In this document: positions 16,942 through 23,596 of the stretch, one piece after another | How positions within the stretch are numbered: position 1 is the stretch's first letter | Layout: each line of letters begins with the position of its first letter | Origin: an uncultured Oscillospiraceae bacterium | GTDB lineage: Bacteria; Bacillota; Clostridia; Oscillospirales; Oscillospiraceae | Length of the DNA stretch: 35,339 bases | Direction of reading: 5' to 3' | Assembly: GCA_944385425.1 (NCBI GenBank) | Contig: CALWXD010000073.1 | Span: 1 to 35,339, forward strand | The notes under the pieces: model-generated | What the model was told of the DNA's origin: nothing | Databases searched by the model: none | Seen by the model: only the letters and a program-made list of their open reading frames with translations | Position numbers and translations under genes: made by a program

Positions 16942-17118
16942 ATAGCTCAGGCTCAAGTCGATATTCAAAAACCGCTCCCGCCGGCAAAACCGACAGTATG
17001 CGTAACACCGGACAGCGCCATCCGGCGGAAGGCGGAGGAGCTTGCCCCGTCCGCATACCGGACAGATGACCCATCCATCCTTTGTGACCAGTTTAGCATG
17101 TTCCGGCTGGGATTGCAA
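16918..17118 (-). CDS. Small Cys-rich KTR-like protein
   Basis: A TTG start seven bases after GGAGGAATC gives 66 residues. Two Cys pairs, ICPVCGRGK and CYAYCRFCRRE, form a zinc-ribbon arrangement with about 20 residues between them, and the protein continues into a beta segment LNIDLSLSYKPEP. This matches the short 'cysteine-rich KTR' proteins common in Firmicutes phages and mobile elements, related in style to Com translational regulators. The molecular role is unknown. It is the last gene of the early operon, 18 bases after the HUH endonuclease gene, and overlaps the terminator. Confidence 0.7.
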   Translation of the reverse strand: MQSQPEHAKLVTKDGWVICPVCGRGKLLRLPPDGAVRCYAYCRFCRRERFLNIDLSLSYKPEPHDP

Positions 17119-17136
17119 GCCGATTCCTCCTTTTCT

Positions 17137-17916
17137 TCATTTATTCAACTCTATTCCAAGATTGTTCGCGCGCGTGCGCGCGCGTTCCTCTAAAGGCGGC
17201 TGGAACCACTTGGCGTAGGTATAGCAGCCAAAGCGGTTTTGATAGAGCGGCTGGTGCTGGAGGAGGACGGCCCCCGGCGGGATCGGGATTACCCCGCTGT
17301 CGCTGTGCCACTTCTCCAGAGGCGGCAGCTGCCGCCGGAGGGACCGGCTCACTACCCAGAGCTTTTTGTCCAGCGGCAGCACCACGCCGTCGGACCGCTC
17401 CTTGTTCATGTACTCCGCAAGCCTAGCGTAGCTGTCCTTCCTGCCCTTGAGCAGCGGCTGGTCATCCACGTCCGTCCCATAGGGCCAGAGGTACCGCACC
17501 ACCGCCGGCGGAAACTGGCTGTCCCGGAGCACGGCGTGGATGTGGTAGCGGTGGTCCCCGTGCCGCCCCTCGATGAGATAGATGTAGTCGATCTCCTGCC
17601 GCCCGCTCCACTTCCGCAGGCGGTAGAGGAAGGCCTTCCAGCGCCGGCGGGTCTCGTCCAGGCTGTGGGGCTCGTGCTCCCGGTCGAAGGTCAAGGTGTA
17701 GAAGACCCCGTCCTGCCCGAAGAGGGCCAGGCGCAGCTCCAGCCGGTCCCGGCGGGTGCGGCAGACGCTGGAGTCCCCGGAGCAGCGCTTGATCTCCGCC
17801 TTTTCCCGCCGGACATCCGGGGTGTCTGTCCTGCTGTAGCTGGGCCGCAGGGCCCGGCACTCCTTGATGAGGGGCCCGGCCCGCTGGCGGACGCAGATCC
17901 ACCGTCCCTCACCCAC
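17137..17916 (-). CDS. HUH-type endonuclease (rolling-circle replication-associated protein)
   Basis: The GTG at 17916 overlaps the previous stop by eight bases and gives 259 residues. Motif 1 is FYTLTFDRE (residues 72-80). The metal-binding HUH motif is H125-I-H127 within RYHIHAVL. The helix SYARLAEYMNKE (162-173) provides candidate nucleophile Tyr169 with Lys172, the Y-x-x-K pattern of Rep-type enzymes. These proteins nick DNA and stay covalently attached, but here the function within a double-stranded DNA phage is uncertain: it may process replication intermediates or be a captured plasmid gene. Cys-rich N-terminal residues (C9, C20, C45, C52) are of unknown purpose. Its end contains an 18-bp alternating CG tract. 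Confidence 0.75.
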   Translation of the reverse strand: MGEGRWICVRQRAGPLIKECRALRPSYSRTDTPDVRREKAEIKRCSGDSSVCRTRRDRLELRLALFGQDGVFYTLTFDREHEPHSLDETRRRWKAFLYRLRKWSGRQEIDYIYLIEGRHGDHRYHIHAVLRDSQFPPAVVRYLWPYGTDVDDQPLLKGRKDSYARLAEYMNKERSDGVVLPLDKKLWVVSRSLRRQLPPLEKWHSDSGVIPIPPGAVLLQHQPLYQNRFGCYTYAKWFQPPLEERARTRANNLGIELNK

Positions 17917-18274
17917 GGCTGCGGGCCCCCGACTCCAGCTGGATCTCCGTCCAGAGCTCCGCACCGTCCAGCCCCAGCCGGGAGATGACGGTGATGCCGG
18001 TGATCTCTCCGGCCTTGGCCGTCACCCGGGCCGCGGGGTACTGGTCCCGCAGGGCCGCCAGGGTGTCCGCCAGGGCGGAGAGGGGCGTGCCCTCCGGCGG
18101 GGGCTGGCTGCCGCCCCGGCGGCTGCGCTCCGGCACCTCCGTCCCCAGCTGCGTGAGGTAGGCGGCCATCTCTTTGCGGCTGCAGCCGTTGAGGTCCGCC
18201 AGCACGCCCACATGCTTGCTCTTGTTTTTGGCCTCGTTGTAGTCGCGTAAGATCTCGCTGTCTGTCATGACCAT
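17909..18274 (-). CDS. Phage protein with HTH-like N-terminus
   Basis: The ATG seven bases after GAGGAGG gives 121 residues (MVMTDSEILRDYNEAKNKSK...). The first ~55 residues resemble a short helical domain frequent in clostridial phages, in which a YNEAKN-K motif is followed by ILADLN-CS and a predicted helix-turn-helix (here VGVLADLNGCSRKEMAAYLT). The C-terminal half has a strand-rich part ending in an amphipathic segment. Much longer upstream extensions of the frame run through other genes and are not credible. Probable role in DNA binding; no specific target can be named. Confidence 0.6.
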   Translation of the reverse strand: MVMTDSEILRDYNEAKNKSKHVGVLADLNGCSRKEMAAYLTQLGTEVPERSRRGGSQPPPEGTPLSALADTLAALRDQYPAARVTAKAGEITGITVISRLGLDGAELWTEIQLESGARSRG

Positions 18275-18413
18275 GGGATTGCCTCCTCGTTGTATGATTT
18301 TCCGGCCCTCTGCCGGACGGGCAGGGGCCTGGGGTCTAGCCATCCCCAACCCCTGCCGCCGGCAAAGAAAGGAGGGTCCGGGCGGTCGCCCGCCCGGCAG
18401 AGGGCCGGAGGGG
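18275..18413. repeat. Nested inverted-repeat element in the early operon
   Basis: An outer perfect 15-bp inverted repeat (CCGGCCCTCTGCCGG at 18302-18316 with CCGGCAGAGGGCCGG at 18394-18408) encloses GGCAGGGG/CCCCTGCC (18320-18327 with 18350-18357), TGGGG/CCCCA (18330-18334 with 18344-18348), and a separate CGGGCG-GT-CGCCCG hairpin (about 18380-18393). It leaves an unpaired purine-rich loop including AAAGAAAGGAGG. It occupies the only sizeable gap between early genes and is not followed by a T tract, so it is not a simple terminator. Confidence 0.75.
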
Positions 18414-18632
18414 TCAGTCCTGCCCTTGAAAATCCGCCAAGATCTGTGCCTTGCGCCGCATGCACCAAGCGGACACAGGAAAAATGAAATGGCCATCCGC
18501 GGAGCACTGCGGAAGGAACGGACAGCTATCACAGTACCCTCCAATGATGGCTTGATGAATGGCAATTCCCTCCGCCTGCTTATCCAGAGAATAGGGGCCG
18601 TCAAACATGGTGATGTGTTTCCAGTCAGACAT
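18414..18632 (-). CDS. Small Cys-containing phage protein
   Basis: An ATG after GGAGGACGCCC gives 72 residues (MSDWKHITMFDGPYSLDKQA...), overlapping the previous stop by eight bases. The middle contains CDSCPFLPQC and a later Cys (WCMRRK), a possible metal site. The longer open frame ahead of this start overlaps its neighbour fully and was rejected. Composition is more AT-rich than the surrounding late genes. No family was recognised; early-operon position suggests takeover or accessory functions. Confidence 0.6.
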   Translation of the reverse strand: MSDWKHITMFDGPYSLDKQAEGIAIHQAIIGGYCDSCPFLPQCSADGHFIFPVSAWCMRRKAQILADFQGQD

Positions 18633-18957
18633 GGGCGTCCTCCTGTCTCTCGGGCGGGCGGCGGTAGAACGACCAGTGAGGGATTTCCTCGACCTTGAAA
18701 AAAGTTCCGGCTGGCGTAGTGATATGCCCATGTCGGCACAGGCACCAGTAACCGTCCCCGCCCTCGATCGGTTTGCAAGCGCACCACACAGGCTCGTCCA
18801 TCTCCCGCAGCTGCTGGATGGTCAGCGGCTCGTTCGGCGGGGACAGGGCTGCAATAGCCATATCAAGGGCTTCTTTTAACTTTAAGTGCGGATATTTACC
18901 AATTCCGTGATGTTTCATGTGTTCTTTGATGCGTAGGATTGCCTCTTTTCTATCCAT
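18625..18957 (-). CDS. Conserved-looking phage early protein
   Basis: The ATG at 18957 is seven bases after AAGGAGG and gives 110 residues; a GTG two codons earlier is possible. An N-terminal basic helical region (MDRKEAILRIKEHMKHHGIG) leads to LTIQQLREMDEPVWC, a segment I associate with a widespread small phage protein family in which a 'LREMDG-PVWV' motif is followed by a GYWCL strand and an ending WYRRPPE; here GYWCLCRHG and SFYRRPPERQ fit that. Molecular function is unknown. It lies between the DUF551 remnant and the Cys protein with short overlaps, as part of one operon. Confidence 0.65.
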   Translation of the reverse strand: MDRKEAILRIKEHMKHHGIGKYPHLKLKEALDMAIAALSPPNEPLTIQQLREMDEPVWCACKPIEGGDGYWCLCRHGHITTPAGTFFKVEEIPHWSFYRRPPERQEDAHV

Positions 18958-18959
18958 CT

Positions 18960-19432
18960 TCACTCCTCCTTTTTAGGCGGTGCGGGCAGGGGCATCCATG
19001 CAACAACCACAATCCAAGGTCGTTCTGTATTGTCAAGTAAAAACCAATGGTCCCCGTCGTAATGTGTCAGTTCAAAATGTTCCGCTTTTTGAGATGTATT
19101 CCGCCAGTATACCAACACTTCTTGCCCTACTTCCGGCAACCTCTCCTCCACGCTGATCCACTCGTTCGGCTGGGTGAGGGTGGGAAAAACAGCTTCATAT
19201 GTCTTTGCAAAATATCTGGCTTGCAAGGGTAAAACTCCCCGCTTACGCCCTTAATGATGTAGTCACCGGGGCTTGCGTGGTGGTCGCCCTCCAAAGTATG
19301 GATTACTAAGCCCACCCTCGGGATGATTTCAAATACTTCCGGGTCGATAAATTCACACATATCAGCGTGGTTGTTCCCTGTCCACTGTACAGCCTCAACC
19401 ACTACAGGCCTTTTTCTATATGCTCTTGCCAT
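18960..19432 (-). pseudogene. Phage early protein fused to a DUF551 domain, broken by a one-base frameshift
   Basis: The first frame (from the ATG at 19432) encodes MARAYRKRPVVVEAVQWTGN and continues through SPGDYIIKGVSGEFYPCKPDI, a conserved-looking phage protein, then loses sense and stops near 19127. At the four-base A run 19209-19212 (T on the coding strand) a second frame takes over as FAKTYEAVFPTLTQPNEWI and continues SVEERLPEVGQEVLVYWRN to VVVAWMPLPAPPKKEE, a DUF551 domain. Relatives of the first part normally end PCKPDIF..TYEAV, so inserting one T restores a continuous ~157-residue protein. The frameshift may be real decay, a sequencing error in a homopolymer, or slippage. Confidence 0.78.
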
Positions 19433-19739
19433 CTTTCAGCGCCTCCAATATAAGCTGACCCTCCATAGGCCCTTCTGCCTCTTTTTGTTTCAGGCCATGG
19501 AAAAACATAGATTTTTCGGTATCGCTCACCATTTGACGAGTAATTTTCTTGCCATACAGGCCACAGGCTGTCCATTTCTTGGCCCAGTCGGCTTTGCTGC
19601 TGTGCAGGCCGCCATACGCCAGACACTTCCGCACGGAATGATTGCCGTAGATATATCCCCGGATATTGCAACATGTCCCGCATTTGTTTACTCCGCACCC
19701 CGACCCGAACTTATGGTGCATGAGATCAATCGGCTTCAT
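19416..19739 (-). CDS. Cys-rich phage early protein
   Basis: A 107-residue protein starting MKPIDLMHHKFGSGCGVNKC. It carries a tight cysteine group (CGVNKCGTCCNIRGYIYG, with C41 and C61 further on) that probably binds zinc or an iron-sulphur cluster. The start lies after GGAGGCGCAGC and overlaps the previous stop, and the gene's own stop overlaps the next start. Base composition is noticeably lower in G+C than the replication genes, suggesting a mosaic cassette. No family recognised. Confidence 0.62.
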   Translation of the reverse strand: MKPIDLMHHKFGSGCGVNKCGTCCNIRGYIYGNHSVRKCLAYGGLHSSKADWAKKWTACGLYGKKITRQMVSDTEKSMFFHGLKQKEAEGPMEGQLILEALKDGKSI

Positions 19740-20085
19740 GCTGCGCCTCCAATCTCTCCATCACCATCTCCACGGCCTTGTCCGTCATGGGAGCCATGCA
19801 GTACGGGCAAAAATTCAAATTTTCTCCTTGTATGCTAATTTGCTTTCCGCATTCCGAGCAAATGAATATTTTGTGGTCAAAAGCTGAATGCTTGTTTATC
19901 CATCTCCCCCGCATCCTCTCCACCATCTCCCTGGTGGGGCCGCGGAGGGCCTCCGCCGCCGCCTGGAGGATGGCGCAGCCGTGGGTGCCGCAGTTGTGCT
20001 CATGCCCGCACCCCAGGCAGGCCAGGCTCCCCGTCTCCACCTTCAGCCTGCCCAGGGCCGCCAGCAGCTCAGCGCGCTCCATCAT
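19726..20085 (-). CDS. Small zinc-ribbon phage protein
   Basis: Starting at the ATG after AGAGCG this gives 119 residues (MMERAELLAALGRLKVETGS...); the second Met codon is an alternative. An N-terminal Cys/His cluster CLGCGHEHNCGTHGC is followed by a helix and then GRWINKHSAFDHKIFICSEC, a short gap and FCPYCMAPM, a zinc ribbon common to many small gut-phage proteins (pattern GxW.....CS.C......FCP.CG..M). The function is unknown; RNA or DNA contact is plausible. The 5' half is GC-rich and the 3' half AT-rich, consistent with domain shuffling within one short gene. Confidence 0.68.
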   Translation of the reverse strand: MMERAELLAALGRLKVETGSLACLGCGHEHNCGTHGCAILQAAAEALRGPTREMVERMRGRWINKHSAFDHKIFICSECGKQISIQGENLNFCPYCMAPMTDKAVEMVMERLEAQHEAD

Positions 20086-20344
20086 CGCTCTGCCCCCTCC
20101 TCCTGGCCCGCTCAATGGCGCCCAGGTCCACCGCCTGCACCTCCCGGATGGATCGCCGGTACCGGCCGGAGGCCGCGGCCACGGCCGCCAGCAGCTGGGG
20201 CGCCGGCACCGCAAAGTGGCAGGCCAGCGCCTGGGTGAGATAGGCCATGCACCCCAGCAGCTCCTTGTTGGTCCCCTCCATGGAGCAGACCGCGTCCATA
20301 CAGTCCTCCGAGACGTCCCGGATCTCAATGCTCAGTTTCGCCAT
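20069..20344 (-). CDS. Hypothetical helical phage protein
   Basis: The Met codon at 20344, six bases after GGAG, gives 91 residues (MAKLSIEIRDVSEDCMDAVC...). The adjacent Met at 20347 is closer to the ribosome site and less likely. A short beta start is followed by a hydrophobic helix (KELLGCMAYLTQALACHFAV) and an Arg-rich C-terminus. It overlaps both neighbours by 16-20 bases. No family is recognised; only its place in the early operon can be stated. Confidence 0.55.
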   Translation of the reverse strand: MAKLSIEIRDVSEDCMDAVCSMEGTNKELLGCMAYLTQALACHFAVPAPQLLAAVAAASGRYRRSIREVQAVDLGAIERARRRGQSDDGAR

Positions 20345-20537
20345 CATTCGCTCCTCTCTCTGCCGTCCGGCCCTGGCCATCGGCGGACTTTTCTTTTCGC
20401 AGATCTTGGATCTCCTCCACTGTGAGCATCCGCCGCCCTGCTGCGACGCGGGTCAGCATCGCCAGCACCGCCGGGTCCTCCGACAGGATGGGCTGCCCGC
20501 AGCAGGGGCAGGGGTCACCGGTTTCTAACATTCGCAT
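20325..20537 (-). CDS. Small protein with CPCCGQPI zinc knuckle
   Basis: A 70-residue protein starting MRMLETGDPCPCCGQPILSE. The CPCC motif alone is a half-ribbon; no second Cys pair follows, so zinc binding would need a partner or dimerisation. The middle (DPAVLAMLTRVAAGRRMLTV) is helical and the C-terminus is charged. Similar very short CPYCGQPI proteins occur in early regions of clostridial phages. Start and stop overlap neighbours (TGATG at the 5' end), a sign of translational coupling. Confidence 0.6.
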   Translation of the reverse strand: MRMLETGDPCPCCGQPILSEDPAVLAMLTRVAAGRRMLTVEEIQDLRKEKSADGQGRTAERGANDGETEH

Positions 20538-20860
20538 CAGCGCTCGTCCTCCTTATCCTCTCGCGGGATGATGCCGCCCCGCTGCAGCGTCTCCTTCACC
20601 AGCTCGTCCCAAAACCCGGGGATGAGCTGATTTGTGGGGCAAAACGGGGCGTCGGCAGACAGGTCAGCCACTACATGGAGGCCTGGGCCGTAGAGCCGGA
20701 TGCGGCAGCATTTTGGATAGTCGCGGAAAAAGATCACATCGGCGACTCTGTCCGGCCTGTCCGCAAAGAGGACCCGGGCGCAGTCGCCGGCCTTTGGCGG
20801 CGCCCAAGTCTCCGCGCTGCCGTAGGGGCGGCCGGAATAGATATCATATTTGACCTTCAC
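20537..20860 (-). CDS. Hypothetical phage protein
   Basis: The start is a GTG six bases after AGGAGG, giving 107 residues (MKVKYDIYSGRPYGSAETWA...). Composition suggests a compact alpha/beta fold with strands such as RVADVIFFRDYPKC and RIRLYGPGLHVVADL. Two adjacent Cys (KCCRI) stand in the middle. It overlaps the upstream gene by 17 bases. No domain recognised. Confidence 0.55.
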   Translation of the reverse strand: MKVKYDIYSGRPYGSAETWAPPKAGDCARVLFADRPDRVADVIFFRDYPKCCRIRLYGPGLHVVADLSADAPFCPTNQLIPGFWDELVKETLQRGGIIPREDKEDER

Positions 20861-21026
20861 GGCTGCCCTCCTCCTCCCCGGTGGATTCCATCCGCTCCAG
20901 CTCCGCCAGGATGGCCCGGGCCAGGGTGACGGTGCATTTCACCGGCCCCCGGGTGCCGGCCAGCGCCAGCTGCCGCCGCAGCTCCGCCAGGATCTCCGCC
21001 CGGCCGGGCGGCCTGGGATGTTTCAT
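20844..21026 (-). CDS. Small basic/acidic helical protein
   Basis: The ATG shares four bases (ATGA) with the parB stop and follows GGAGGAGGGGGACC, giving 60 residues: MKHPRPPGRAEILAELRRQL, then a short segment VKCTVTLARAILAELERMES and an acidic tail. It may form a single long helix pair. Coupled translation with ParB suggests an accessory in partition or simply operon packing; nothing more can be said. Confidence 0.55.
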   Translation of the reverse strand: MKHPRPPGRAEILAELRRQLALAGTRGPVKCTVTLARAILAELERMESTGEEEGSREGQI

Positions 21027-22651
21027 TGGTCCCCCTCCTCCGGCAGGGGCACCCAGCCCACACATTGGGCGTCAATGGCGGGCACCGCCTCCCCCGGCGG
21101 GCTCCAGGGCATCCAGGCCGCCGCCGTCTCCAGCGCGTCAGCTGCCCCGCAGAAGTCCAGGTCAAGATCCCACCATGCGCCGCGGCGGAAGACGCCCAGG
21201 CGGTAATCCCCATCCCCATCCACCGTCACAGCCCGCTGGCCCTCTGCCGGCGTCACGCCGACGGGATACCAGCCGCTCCCATCCCCGGGGGCCGGCGCGT
21301 CCTGGGGCGCAGGAGTGGACGTTTCCGGCACCGCGGTTTCTGGAGCAGGTGTCTCCCGCGCCGCGATTTCCGGGGCAGGCGCCTCCCGCTGCGCCGGGGC
21401 GGTGCCCAGATCGTCGCTGACGCCCAGCAGATAGTCCGTGCTGCATTGGAGGGCCTTGGCGCTGGCCACAGGGTCGTGGCACCGGCCCGGCTCCAGGTAC
21501 ACCGAGGACCAGACGCTGCCCTCGGGAAACTGTCCGGCGGCGTAGGCCCGGACTGTGGCCGCGTCGTAGCTGCGGTAGTAGTCCCAGGGGAAGGAGGCGT
21601 CCTCCGGCAGCCCAGCCGCCTCGATGGCCCGGAGCAGCCGCTTGGCATAGCCCTGGGTCTCCGCCTTGTACCGACCCGAGAGGGCTTTCTTGCGCTCCGC
21701 CTCCTGGGCCTTCTCCTCGTCCCTGGCATCCTTCCGGGCGGCCTTGGCCCGGCTGCACATCCGCTCACAGGGGGAGTAACTGCGCTGGGCCTCCTTGCAG
21801 CTGAGGCAGCAGGCGCGGCCGCCGCACATGTCGCCCACATAGCCGCAGGCGGCGTCATGGCGGAGGAAGGTATCGCCCCGGGGACACGGCTTCCCGTCCG
21901 GGCACTGGAGCTCCGGCTCCCACCGCCAGCCCTCCTCGTACCGTTTCAGCAGCTGCTCCGCCGTATGGCCGGAGGGAGGCTCCGGGCAGGCCCTCGCCAG
22001 CCGCCCCTGGAAGTCCGCCGGCAGCCGGGCCAGGGCGTAGGCCGTCTGCTCCGGCAGCTTGTCCCTTTTGAAGAGGTCCATGTAAGCGGGGATCAGTTTC
22101 TCCCGGATCACCTTCAGCCGCCCCAGCTTGGGGGCGGAGACCTTACAGGCCGCCGCCACCTGGTCCCGCATCCGGCCGGGGAACTGGTACCCCTCCTCCT
22201 TGAGCTGATAGAGCAGCAGCTCCATCTCGTGGGCCTGTTTCATAACCTCCGCGCTGGTGAGGACCCGGGCGGTGGAATTGGCCAGGATCATCAGCAGTTT
22301 GGCCATGGCCTCACTTTGATAAGTCCGTACCGAGCAGGGCACCAGCCGCAGGTCCTCCCCGGGGTGCTCCTTGTCCTCCACCAGCAGCTGGATGGCGGCC
22401 CGGCGGCGGTGGCCGGAGATGAGGCGGTATTTCCCGTCCCCTGCCGGCATTACCACCAGGGGATCCAGCAGGCCCTCCATTGCGATGGAGTCCGCCAGGG
22501 GCCCCAGGTTCCGCAGGCCGTAGAAGTTTCCCTCGTTGGGGAGGATGTCCTCCAGCGGGATGCGCCGCACCTGCGCGGGGGATGTGTCCAAGTCGGACAC
22601 CGCCGCGCCCTCCAGGCTCCGGGCAAAGGCCCCCAGGTCAAATTTCGCCAC
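21023..22651 (-). CDS. parB: ParB-like partition protein with Cys-rich centre and DUF551-like tail
   Basis: A GTG eight bases after GGAGGG, overlapping parA, gives 542 residues. Residues ~28-110 are a ParB N-terminal domain with IPLEDILPNEGNFYG, SIAMEGLLDPLVVMP and the nucleotide-binding box SGHRRRAAIQLL (79-90). A helical region to ~200 would hold the centromere-binding HTH. Residues ~265-330 contain at least ten Cys (around CPDGKPC, CGYVGDMCGGRACCLSCKE, CERMC). A Pro/Ala/Glu linker (~415-460) leads to a C-terminal domain WYPVGVTPAEGQRAV ... WMPWSPPGEA resembling DUF551. The 17-bp palindrome lies within its own codons VSDLDTS (residues 18-24). Together with ParA it should position or stabilise the phage genome. 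Confidence 0.85.
   Translation of the reverse strand: MAKFDLGAFARSLEGAAVSDLDTSPAQVRRIPLEDILPNEGNFYGLRNLGPLADSIAMEGLLDPLVVMPAGDGKYRLISGHRRRAAIQLLVEDKEHPGEDLRLVPCSVRTYQSEAMAKLLMILANSTARVLTSAEVMKQAHEMELLLYQLKEEGYQFPGRMRDQVAAACKVSAPKLGRLKVIREKLIPAYMDLFKRDKLPEQTAYALARLPADFQGRLARACPEPPSGHTAEQLLKRYEEGWRWEPELQCPDGKPCPRGDTFLRHDAACGYVGDMCGGRACCLSCKEAQRSYSPCERMCSRAKAARKDARDEEKAQEAERKKALSGRYKAETQGYAKRLLRAIEAAGLPEDASFPWDYYRSYDAATVRAYAAGQFPEGSVWSSVYLEPGRCHDPVASAKALQCSTDYLLGVSDDLGTAPAQREAPAPEIAARETPAPETAVPETSTPAPQDAPAPGDGSGWYPVGVTPAEGQRAVTVDGDGDYRLGVFRRGAWWDLDLDFCGAADALETAAAWMPWSPPGEAVPAIDAQCVGWVPLPEEGDQ
22584..22600 (-). repeat. 17-bp palindromic site, copy 2, inside parB
   Basis: The minus strand reads GTGTCCGACTTGGACAC, identical to copies at 13164 and 28653, here encoding part of VSDLDTS near the ParB N-terminus. 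Identity at nucleotide level, both coding and non-coding, points to selection on DNA rather than protein. Confidence 0.82.
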
Positions 22652-23423
22652 GGGTGATCCCTCCTTCCTTTTCCAGCAGCTCCGCCACCCACCGCCGGTA
22701 GTCCACGCAGGCGGCGCTGCGGGGGCTGAACAGGCGCAGGGGCTCATGTCCAAAGCTCATCTCCGGCACCCGCTCGCTGCGCCGGATGGCCGTGTCGTAC
22801 ACCGGCACCAGCGAGGCACGGAGCAGGGCCGCCCCGGCCTGGACCGCCTGGCTGGTCCGGTACTGGGTGATGAGGACGCCGCCCACCCGGATGGCCGGAT
22901 TGACCGAGCGCAGGGAGGCGATCTGCCCCAGGAGGTCCGTCATGCCGGCGGTGGAAAAGCCGTCGATGAGCACCGGCACCACCACGAAGTCCGAGGCCAT
23001 CAGCGCCGCACAGGACGCCGCCGTAAACCCCGGCGGGCAGTCGAAGATCAGCCAGTCCTCCTCGCCGTCCTCCGCCACCGCGTCCCGGAAGTCCCGCAGG
23101 GCCCCCAGGCTGGTGCTGCCCCGCTGGATAGCGGAGACGTCCAGACCGTAGAGGCCGCTGGTGGCAGGGATGAGGCGCAGGCCGGGGATCCCCGTCTCCT
23201 GCACGTTGTCCAGCCAGCAGGGCTCGTGATCGGCGGTGAGGATGTCCGCCAGGGTGGTACACGTCGTGTCCGCCTGGAAAAATGCGGTGAGATTGGCCTG
23301 GCCGTCGCAGTCGGCCAGGAGGACCCGCTGGCCGTAGTCGCTGGCCAGGATGTCCGCCATGTGGATGGCGGTCATGGTCTTGCCAACACCGCCCTTTAGG
23401 TTAATAATCGAGACCGTCTTCAT
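22638..23423 (-). CDS. parA: ParA/Soj-family partition ATPase
   Basis: A 261-residue Walker-type ATPase: deviant Walker A KGGVGKT at residues 10-16 with the signature Lys10, switch I region LLADCDGQANLT (36-46) with D40, and Walker B WLIFDCPPG (124-132) with D128. Size and lack of an N-terminal HTH place it with Soj-like/type Ib ParAs rather than P1 ParA, so autoregulation would depend on another protein. The ATG follows GGAGGTGAACGGCG. It overlaps ParB by 14 bases and the 61-residue gene by 23. Expected to form nucleoid-bound gradients that move ParB-parS complexes. Confidence 0.93.
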   Translation of the reverse strand: MKTVSIINLKGGVGKTMTAIHMADILASDYGQRVLLADCDGQANLTAFFQADTTCTTLADILTADHEPCWLDNVQETGIPGLRLIPATSGLYGLDVSAIQRGSTSLGALRDFRDAVAEDGEEDWLIFDCPPGFTAASCAALMASDFVVVPVLIDGFSTAGMTDLLGQIASLRSVNPAIRVGGVLITQYRTSQAVQAGAALLRASLVPVYDTAIRRSERVPEMSFGHEPLRLFSPRSAACVDYRRWVAELLEKEGGITRGEI

Positions 23424-23586
23424 CGCCGTTCACCTCCTCCAGGGTGTCGATGATCTCCGCGGCCAGCTCCAGCACCAGGGCCACCCGCAGGTGGTCCCGG
23501 CACAGGGCCGGGTCCCGCATAATGTCCGCCAGCGCCCTGTGGCGCTTGATTTCCGCCCGCAGCAGGGCGGCAGTACAGCTGTCCAT
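23401..23586 (-). CDS. Small helical protein ahead of parA
   Basis: A 61-residue protein (MDSCTAALLRAEIKRHRALA...) with an excellent AGGAGGGACGAT ribosome site. It is predicted to be all helical, with an AEIIDTLEEVN end and an acidic tail. It lies between helicase and parA with overlaps on one side. Position would suit a small regulator of parAB, but no sequence signature supports this. Confidence 0.6.
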   Translation of the reverse strand: MDSCTAALLRAEIKRHRALADIMRDPALCRDHLRVALVLELAAEIIDTLEEVNGDEDGLDY

Positions 23587-23596
23587 ATCGTCCCTC

